From assembly GCF_003945385.1 (NCBI RefSeq), contig NZ_AP018920.1:3658001-3722000 (forward strand): a stretch of 64,000 nt of DNA, read 5' to 3'. Shown here one piece after another: positions 54,272 to 64,000 of this stretch. Below the pieces are notes generated by a model, which had not been told where the DNA came from, searched no databases, and worked only from the letters and a program-made list of their open reading frames with translations. Source of the stretch: Pseudonocardia autotrophica (GTDB lineage Bacteria; Actinomycetota; Actinomycetes; Mycobacteriales; Pseudonocardiaceae). The translations under genes were made by a program, and so were the position numbers. The number at the start of each line of letters is the position of its first letter. The stretch's first letter is position 1.

Positions 54272-56178
54272 GTCGATCCCTCCAGCGAGGTGTGCACGTC
54301 GTCGATCACGGCCAGGGCGTCACAGCCGGCGAACAGGTATCCGTCGACGCCCTGCACCGGGTCCTTCGGCTTACCCGCGAGCAGGATGCGGGTTGCGCCC
54401 GCCTCGCGCAGCGCGGCGGCGGTGTCGGCGGCCCGCTCGTCGTAGAGCGCGTCCGACGAGCACAGCACGGCGACCGCGGGCCGGTCACCGGCCCGGTACG
54501 CCTCGGCGACCGCTTCGGCGGTGTCGGTCGGCCCGGCCTCGGCGGCGTCGATCCCGCCGGCGCCGAGCAGGTTGCGGGTGAACCCGGCACGAGCGGTGTA
54601 GCCGGCCAGCGGTCCGATCGTCGCGAGGAAGACGGTCGGACGGCGCCCGTCGCGCTCCAGCACCGCGTCGGAGCGGTCGCGCTGGGACTCGTAGGCCTCG
54701 GCCGGCCGGTACAGCGGGAGGCCACCGCGGGCCACCGGAGCGGGCAGCGGTTCCCGGACGACCGGCTTCTCGTCCAGGTTCGGGAACTCGGAGACGCCGG
54801 TCAGCGGGGTCTTGCGGCGGGCGACATCGGTCTCCCGCCGCGCCCGGACCTCGGCGACCCGCTCCGCGACCAGACCGGAGTCGAGCGCGGCGACCGCGCC
54901 GCCGGCCGCCTCGATCGCCTGGAAGAACTCCCAGGCGACCCGGGCGAGATCGTCCGTGAGGTGCTCGACGTACCAGGAACCGCCGGCCGGGTCGATGACC
55001 CGGCCCAGGTGCGACTCCTCGACCAGCAGGTTCTGGGTGTTGCGGGCGATCCGGCGGGAGAACGGCTCGGCCGAGCCGATCGCGGCGTCGAACGGCGGCA
55101 CGGTGACCGCATCGGCGCCGCCGACACCGGCCGCGAAACCGGCCACGGTTCCGCGGAGCATGTTGACCCACGGATCGCGCCGGGAGAACAGCACCTCGCT
55201 GACGACCGCGTGCTGGCGCTGCGGGACGTCGGTGGTGCCGCTGGCCTCGAGCACCCGCGACCACAGCCGGCGCGCGGCGCGCAGCTTCGCGATCGTCGGG
55301 AACTGCTCGGGGGTGGCCGCGTAGCGGAACTCCAGCACCCGCGCCGCCGCGGCGACGTCGAGCCCGCCCTCGACCAGTGCCCGCAGGTAGCCGACCCCGG
55401 CGGCGAGCGACCAGCCCAGCTCCTGGGCGTCCGATCCGCCGGCCTCGCGGATCACCCTGGCGTCCACGGTGACCGCGGTGACCTGCGGGAACGACGTGGC
55501 GACCCGGCGGGCGAGCTCGACCACCGATGCGGCCTCCGGCCCGGACCCGGTGCGGGCCCGCAGGCCGATCGGGTCGGCGCCCAGCGAGCCGAGCAGGTCG
55601 GCGTCCTCGACGCCGTTGCGCGCGGCCAGGTCCAGGTAGGCGGTACCGGCCTCGACGGCGTCGGCGTCGGCGTCCAGGGCGATCGGGGCCAGGTCGAGAT
55701 AGACGCCCTCGACCGCGGCGGGCAGCTCGGCGACCGGGATGCCGCCGTCGCCGACCCGCAGCCAGATCGAGTTGACGCCGCACTCCAGGTCGGCCAGCAG
55801 CGCCTCGCGCACGGCCGCCGGATCGGTGCCGACGTGCCGCTGGCGGATGTCCCAGCCGCCGGGCACGTGACCGTCGGTCAGCGCACCCCGGGTGAAGGGC
55901 CACGCCCCGGGGACACCGGTGGCGGGGACGTCCTCGACGTCCTCGGACGCGTAGAGCGGGGCGACCCGGATGCCGTCGGCACTGGTCCGGGTCAGGGCAT
56001 CGACCCCGGCTCCCGGATCCGCGTCCTCGCCGATCCGGCCGGACCGTCGCACCACCGAGTCGACGGCTGCGGTCCACTGCTCACGGGTGACCGGGTCGAA
56101 CCCGCCCGCCAGGACCAGCTCGTCCGGCTCCGCCGGACCGTCACCTGCGTCGACCGCCGCACGGTCGCTGCCCGTCAT
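54268..56178 (-). CDS. mutA: Methylmalonyl-CoA mutase, small subunit
   Basis: 636 residues, homologous to MutB but without the DxHxxG cobalamin motif (the corresponding region reads [18 protein letters not shown]), as expected for the non-catalytic subunit. The barrel region keeps [28 protein letters not shown] and [27 protein letters not shown]. It pairs with MutB to form the heterodimer. The ATG at 56178 was chosen over a long Arg/Pro-rich upstream extension. TAGACT (56264-56269, minus) predicts an 80-base leader; no cobalamin riboswitch motif was found in it. Confidence 0.95.
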   Translation of the reverse strand: MTGSDRAAVDAGDGPAEPDELVLAGGFDPVTREQWTAAVDSVVRRSGRIGEDADPGAGVDALTRTSADGIRVAPLYASEDVEDVPATGVPGAWPFTRGALTDGHVPGGWDIRQRHVGTDPAAVREALLADLECGVNSIWLRVGDGGIPVAELPAAVEGVYLDLAPIALDADADAVEAGTAYLDLAARNGVEDADLLGSLGADPIGLRARTGSGPEAASVVELARRVATSFPQVTAVTVDARVIREAGGSDAQELGWSLAAGVGYLRALVEGGLDVAAAARVLEFRYAATPEQFPTIAKLRAARRLWSRVLEASGTTDVPQRQHAVVSEVLFSRRDPWVNMLRGTVAGFAAGVGGADAVTVPPFDAAIGSAEPFSRRIARNTQNLLVEESHLGRVIDPAGGSWYVEHLTDDLARVAWEFFQAIEAAGGAVAALDSGLVAERVAEVRARRETDVARRKTPLTGVSEFPNLDEKPVVREPLPAPVARGGLPLYRPAEAYESQRDRSDAVLERDGRRPTVFLATIGPLAGYTARAGFTRNLLGAGGIDAAEAGPTDTAEAVAEAYRAGDRPAVAVLCSSDALYDERAADTAAALREAGATRILLAGKPKDPVQGVDGYLFAGCDALAVIDDVHTSLEGST

Positions 56179-56263
56179 CCGCTCAGTTCTCCTCACCGGC
56201 CCGTGGGCGGCCTCGTTGCCCCACCCGGGCGCCGTCGCCATGACGGGCGCCGAAGTGCAACGG

Positions 56264-56269
56264 AGTCTA
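56264..56269 (-). promoter_or_regulatory. Candidate -10 box of the mutA-mutB-meaB operon
   Basis: TAGACT on the minus strand predicts transcription from about 56257, 79 bases before the mutA ATG. The -35 region is not convincing. Confidence 0.4.
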
Positions 56270-56374
56270 GTGACGGCACCCGTCCCGGAGCATCGGCTGT
56301 GGTGAGACGCGCACGGCCTGTGACGCATCCGACGGCCTGGAACACGACATGCCCGGTGCGGCATTGTGCCGTTC

Positions 56375-56995
56375 ATGCCCCCCGTGACCCGAGGCTTCGT
56401 CGGCAGGCGCAAGCGGGACCCGCGACTGCCGCCCGGACAGTACGACGTCGGTGACCAGTGGCCGGTGCTCACCGCCGAACCCGCGCCGAACCTGGACACC
56501 GCCCGCTGGACGTTCCGCATCGACGGGCTCGTCGACCACTCGGTCGAGTGGAACTGGGACGAGATCCGGGCGCTGCCGCGCGAGCGCTGGGACGGCGACA
56601 TCCACTGCGTCACGACCTGGACGAAGTTCGGGATGACCTGGGACGGGATCCCGCTCGACGCGCTGCTGGAGGCGGCCGGCCCGCTGCCGGAGGCCCGCTA
56701 CGTGGTGGCGCACTCGCACACCGGCTACACGACGAACCTGCCGCTGGCCGACATCACCGGCGGGCGGGCCTGGCTCGCCTTCGCCGCCGCGTCCGCACCC
56801 GAGCGGCCGGCCCCGCTCACCCGGGAGCACGGCGGCCCGGCCCGGCTGCTGGTACCGCATCTGTACTTCTGGAAGAGCGCCAAGTGGGTCGCCGGGCTGC
56901 GACTGCTGGCCGACGACGACCCCGGGTTCTGGGAGCGCAACGGCTACCACGACCGCGGGGACCCGTGGGCCGAGCAGCGCTTCCAGGGGGACTGA
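56375..56995 (+). CDS. Sulfite oxidase-like molybdopterin oxidoreductase
   Basis: 206 residues of the oxidoreductase molybdopterin-binding domain. The Mo-ligating Cys is in DIHCVTTWTKFGMTWDGIPLD. Substrate-pocket segments are HSHTGYTTNLPLADITGG and GGPARLLVPHLYFWKSAKWVAGL. No Tat signal peptide, haem or dimerisation domain is present, so it is a small cytosolic YedY/MsrP-like type. ATG 56375 is preferred because the alternative GTG 56366 lies inside a CATTGT -10-like box (56362-56367). It overlaps the next gene (TGATG), whose flavoprotein product probably supplies electrons. Confidence 0.87.
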   Translation: MPPVTRGFVGRRKRDPRLPPGQYDVGDQWPVLTAEPAPNLDTARWTFRIDGLVDHSVEWNWDEIRALPRERWDGDIHCVTTWTKFGMTWDGIPLDALLEAAGPLPEARYVVAHSHTGYTTNLPLADITGGRAWLAFAAASAPERPAPLTREHGGPARLLVPHLYFWKSAKWVAGLRLLADDDPGFWERNGYHDRGDPWAEQRFQGD

Positions 56996-57711
56996 TGGAG
57001 ACGACGTCCAGGAAGACCCTGCGCTGGCAGCTCGCGACCGTGCTGGAGGTCCGCGACGAGGCGCCGAAGGTGCGGACCTTCCGGCTCGGCCTCGACGGCC
57101 CGGCGACCCACCTGCCGGGGCAGTACTACGTGCTTCGGCTGACCGCCGAGGACGGCTACACCGCCCAGCGCTCCTACTCGGTGGCCTCCGCCCCCCACGG
57201 GCGCCCGGAGATCGAGCTGACCGTGGAGCGGCTCGACGACGGTGAGGTGTCGGAGTTCCTGCACGACGTCGTCGTCCCCGGTGACGTGCTGGAGGTGCGC
57301 GGCCCGGTCGGCGGCTGGTTCGCCTGGGACGGCGCCGGGCCCGCGCTGCTGGTCGGTGGCGGCTCCGGGCAGGTCCCGCTGGCCGCGATGCTGCGGCACG
57401 CCCGCGCCCTCGGCCGGCCGGAGCTGGTGCGGATGGTGCTGTCGGTGCGCACCCCGCGCGGCCTGTACTACGGCGACGAGCTGCGCGGTCCCGAGGTGCA
57501 CCCGGTGTTCACCAAGGTCGCCCCGGAGGGCTCGCGGCGGCCGGCCGGGCGGCTGCGGCTCGACGACGTCGCGCCGCTGGTCCGCGGCGGGGAGACCGCG
57601 TTCGTGTGCGGGAGCCCGGCGTTCGCCGATGCGGCGGCGGCGCTGCTCACCGAGGCCGGCCTGCCCCCCGCGGCGATCCGGATCGAGCAGTTCGGCCCGA
57701 CCGGCGCCTGA
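56995..57711 (+). CDS. Ferredoxin-NADP reductase-like flavoprotein
   Basis: 238 residues: FAD-binding barrel (GQYYVLRL, RSYSVASAP, then the phosphate loop GDVLEVRGPVGGWF) and NAD(P)-binding domain (LLVGGGSGQVPLAAMLRHA, FVCGSPAFADAAAALL). No C-terminal [2Fe-2S] domain. Overlap by one base with the molybdoenzyme gene marks the pair as one electron-transfer system, NAD(P)H to flavin to molybdenum (inference). Confidence 0.87.
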   Translation: METTSRKTLRWQLATVLEVRDEAPKVRTFRLGLDGPATHLPGQYYVLRLTAEDGYTAQRSYSVASAPHGRPEIELTVERLDDGEVSEFLHDVVVPGDVLEVRGPVGGWFAWDGAGPALLVGGGSGQVPLAAMLRHARALGRPELVRMVLSVRTPRGLYYGDELRGPEVHPVFTKVAPEGSRRPAGRLRLDDVAPLVRGGETAFVCGSPAFADAAAALLTEAGLPPAAIRIEQFGPTGA

Positions 57712-57800
57712 CGACGCGGAAGCGGCCCCCGCAGCGCGCCGGTCGCCCGGCTGCGTCACGATGGCCCGGAGCCGTACGTGACCACGCCCCGGGAGCGCCG

Positions 57801-58745
57801 ATGAACCCTGTGACCCCGGTCGAGACCTCGTTCGTCAGCCGGGGCACCCGCTGCGCGGCCTGGTACCTGACCACCCCGTCGGACGCGCTCACCGGCGAGC
57901 GGGGTCGGCCGTGTGTGGTGATGGCGCACGGCTTCGGCGCCACCCGGGACTCCGGGTTGCTGCCGTTCGCGCAGCGGTTCGCCGCGGCGGGCTGCGACGT
58001 GCTGCTGTTCGACTACCGCGGTTTCGGCACCAGCGACGGCACCCGCGACCCGGGGCTCGCCCAGGACGTGCACCACCTGCGGCACCGGGCCGACTACCAC
58101 GCCGCGATCGCGCACGCCCGGACGCTGCCCGGGGTGGACCGGGAGCGGATCGTGCTGTGGGGCAGCTCGTACTCGGGTGGGCACGTGGTCCCGGTCGCCG
58201 CCCGGGACGGGCAGGTCGCCGCGGTGATCTCGCAGGGCGCGGCGATGGACGGGATCGGCGCCCTGTGGGCGGTCGTGCGCAACGCGGGTCCCGGTGCGCT
58301 GCTCGCGCTCACCGGGCACGGTCTGCGTGACGTCGCCGGGACCCTGCTCGGCCGCCCGCCGCACCGGATCGGGGTGTTCGGCCCGCCCGGCTCGACCGCC
58401 GCGATCACCGCACCGGACGCGGAGGCCGGTTACTCCTCGATCACCGGCCCGTCGTTCCGCAACACCCTGCGGGCCCGCGGTGCGCTGCGCATCCCGGCGA
58501 ACCGCCCGGTGACGGCCGCGCGCCGGCTGCGCGCGCCGATGCTGGTCGTGGTCGCCGCCCGGGACTCGATCGCACCGCCCGCGGCGGCACGCCGGGCCGC
58601 GGCCCGGGCCGGTGCCGGCGCCGAGGTACTGGAGCTGGGCTGCGGGCACTTCGACATCTACACCGGCGCCCCGTTCGAGCGCTCGGTGGCCGCGCAGGTG
58701 TCCTTCCTCACTCGCACCCTGCGTGCCGACCCTGCGGCCGGCTGA
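57801..58745 (+). CDS. Alpha/beta hydrolase
   Basis: 314 residues. Oxyanion region VVMAHGFGATRDSGLLPFAQRF, LLFDYRGFGTSDG, nucleophile Ser in WGSSYSGGHVVPVAA, Asp in VVAARDSIAPP and His in GCGHFDIYTGAPFE complete the triad. It resembles S15/X-Pro dipeptidyl-peptidase-like and dienelactone-type hydrolases. The substrate is unknown. GGGAG lies 7 bases before the ATG. It is 89 bases after the flavoprotein gene, probably the same strand unit. Confidence 0.85.
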   Translation: MNPVTPVETSFVSRGTRCAAWYLTTPSDALTGERGRPCVVMAHGFGATRDSGLLPFAQRFAAAGCDVLLFDYRGFGTSDGTRDPGLAQDVHHLRHRADYHAAIAHARTLPGVDRERIVLWGSSYSGGHVVPVAARDGQVAAVISQGAAMDGIGALWAVVRNAGPGALLALTGHGLRDVAGTLLGRPPHRIGVFGPPGSTAAITAPDAEAGYSSITGPSFRNTLRARGALRIPANRPVTAARRLRAPMLVVVAARDSIAPPAAARRAAARAGAGAEVLELGCGHFDIYTGAPFERSVAAQVSFLTRTLRADPAAG

Positions 58746-58855
58746 CCGAGCCCGGATCCGCCGAGCGGCCCAGCGGCTACCACTGATGGCCGTAGGAACT
58801 CGGGCCCCATCTGCACGCAGTGTGACGACAGTGCCCTGACGGTGCAATTTCGTCG

Positions 58856-58861
58856 TAACAT
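58856..58861 (+). promoter_or_regulatory. Candidate -10 box of the Pls/PosA-type synthetase gene
   Basis: TAACAT, with CTGACG at 58836-58841 upstream at a short 14-base spacing. It predicts a leader of about 110 bases before the GTG at 58978. Confidence 0.35.
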
Positions 58862-58977
58862 CCTCACCCACCGTCGTCGACATACCGGATGCACCACGGC
58901 GGCCCGGCCGAGCGACTCCCCACCACCCTGCTCCCCGCCCGGCCCGGCCCGCCGTCGCACGAGGGAGTTGACGGCAC

Positions 58978-63221
<4,244 letters not shown>

Positions 63222-63225
<4 letters not shown>

Positions 63226-63926
63226 GGCTGCCCCGCCCGTTCCGGCGCTCCCGCGGCCCGGCCCGGCCCGGTGCGGCGCCGCTCGCCCTGGTCCGGCGCG
63301 GCCCGGACGCGGTGCCGGGCTGCGCGGAGTCGGTCGCGTCGCTGCTCGCGTCGTCGCGGCACGGCTTCGACGTGCGGTTCACCGGGCACGGTGAGGAGCT
63401 CCCGCTGACCGCGCAGACCCTGGCCGCGGCGACGCTGTACGCCGAGCCCGGTGGCGGTGAGCTGGACGCGGTCTGGCCCGTGGTGCGCCGGGTCCGCGGC
63501 CCGGTCCGCGATCTGGTCGCGGGCGGCGGGCGCTACCTGGGGTTCTGCCTCGGCGGCTACCTGGCCGGGGCGACCCCCGGCTTCGGCCTGCTGCCCGGTG
63601 ACACCGACCGGTGGATCGGCACCCGCGGCGCCACCGTCAACCACGACGGCGACGCGCTGGTCCGGATCGACTGGCGCGGCCGGGAACGCACGCTGTTCTT
63701 CCAGGACGGGCCGCGGTTCCTGCTCGACCCGGGTTCCGCCGGTTCAGTGCTGGCCCGCTACCCGAACGACGAGATCGCCGCGGCCGTGCTGCCGTTCGGC
63801 GCCGGGCGGGTCGGCGTCGTCGGCCCGCATCCCGAGGCCGGACCGGACTGGTTCGCCGATGCCGGGCTCCCCCGGGCCGACGCGCGCGACCTCGGCCACC
63901 AGTTGATCGACGAGGTGATGGCGTGA
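63222..63926 (+). CDS. BPL_N-domain (amidotransferase-like) protein
   Basis: 234 residues. It resembles the N-terminal domain of eukaryotic biotin-protein ligase, a class I amidotransferase fold: LYAEPGGGELDAVW, the nucleophile-elbow Cys in YLGFCLGGYLAGA, and VVGPHPEA at the end. Function unknown. It overlaps the Pls/PosA gene by 4 bases (GTGA) and is coupled to it, so it may act on the polymer or on its precursor (inference). Confidence 0.75.
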
Positions 63927-64000
63927 CCCGACCGACCCCGCCGCCGGGACCGGCCCCGCGGGTGCCCCCGCCCCGCATCGACGCACCGACCGTACGGACG
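63923..64000 (+). CDS. Start of a further gene in the Pls/PosA operon, cut by the window end
   Basis: A GTG overlapping the BPL_N stop (GTGA) opens a frame of 26 codons that reaches the window end without a stop. The visible peptide is Pro/Arg-rich (VTRPTPPPGPAPRVPPPRID) and cannot be assigned. The 4-base overlap and uninterrupted frame are the only evidence. Confidence 0.6.
   Translation, partial: MTRPTPPPGPAPRVPPPRIDAPTVRT

Noticed and set aside
56179..56374. Cobalamin riboswitch in front of mutA
   Set aside because: No B12-box or kissing-loop sequence could be found in the leader.

Overview
The window is about 72% GC, tightly packed and shows the codon bias and gene families of an actinobacterium. 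A Pseudonocardia-like member of the Pseudonocardiales fits best. The reasons are an F420-dependent glucose-6-phosphate dehydrogenase and two F420-type luciferase-like proteins, a GarA/glycine-cleavage block laid out as in mycobacteria, a mycobacterial-type GH65 phosphorylase/phosphoglucomutase pair, methylmalonyl-CoA mutase with MeaB, and many genes with a TANNNT -10 box 6-8 bases before the start codon (leaderless mRNAs). The genus is an inference. No rRNA, tRNA, CRISPR array, phage or insertion sequence was seen.

Left part (1-9.7 kb): a translationally coupled CoA-transferase/AtuA pair with a divergent LysR regulator; a two-component system facing an MMPL exporter; a VapBC toxin-antitoxin pair. 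From 9.7 to 16.6 kb lies a one-carbon/central-metabolism block: gcvP under a tandem glycine riboswitch, a small YiaAB membrane protein, a MerR regulator, a bifunctional nuclease, garA, gcvH and a CDP-alcohol phosphatidyltransferase. From 16.6 to 20.5 kb come an OsmC protein, two overlapping MEDS-domain regulators (one with STAS, one with an anti-sigma kinase domain) and a BTAD protein.

Middle part (20.5-46.6 kb): an enoyl-CoA hydratase coupled to fgd; recQ with a glutamine-amidotransferase-like hydrolase and a DinB protein; then a short transcript unit holding three tandem 7-codon genes, each with its own ribosome binding site and each encoding the same hexapeptide MRNWNW. This array is the most unusual thing in the window. 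It is followed by a diguanylate cyclase, a methyltransferase, a HelD-type helicase, an MFS transporter, an iron-box-controlled siderophore-binding lipoprotein, the GH65/beta-phosphoglucomutase operon, a fusion of a degenerate ATP-dependent DNA ligase module with a degenerate LytS-type histidine kinase module, a Ski2-like helicase, a PAS-GGDEF-EAL protein, a luciferase-like oxidoreductase, an orphan DUF742 protein and an acyl-CoA dehydrogenase.

Right part (46.8-64 kb): a glutathione-independent formaldehyde dehydrogenase, a dehydrogenase/aldolase divergent pair, a 170-base tract of CAGNN pentamers, the mutA-mutB-(VanZ/RDD membrane protein)-meaB operon, a sulfite-oxidase-like molybdoenzyme with its flavin reductase, a hydrolase, and a Pls/PosA-type membrane-bound nonribosomal peptide synthetase overlapping a BPL_N-domain gene and a further gene cut by the window end. 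Convergent gene pairs are usually separated by hairpins that contain the stop codons.
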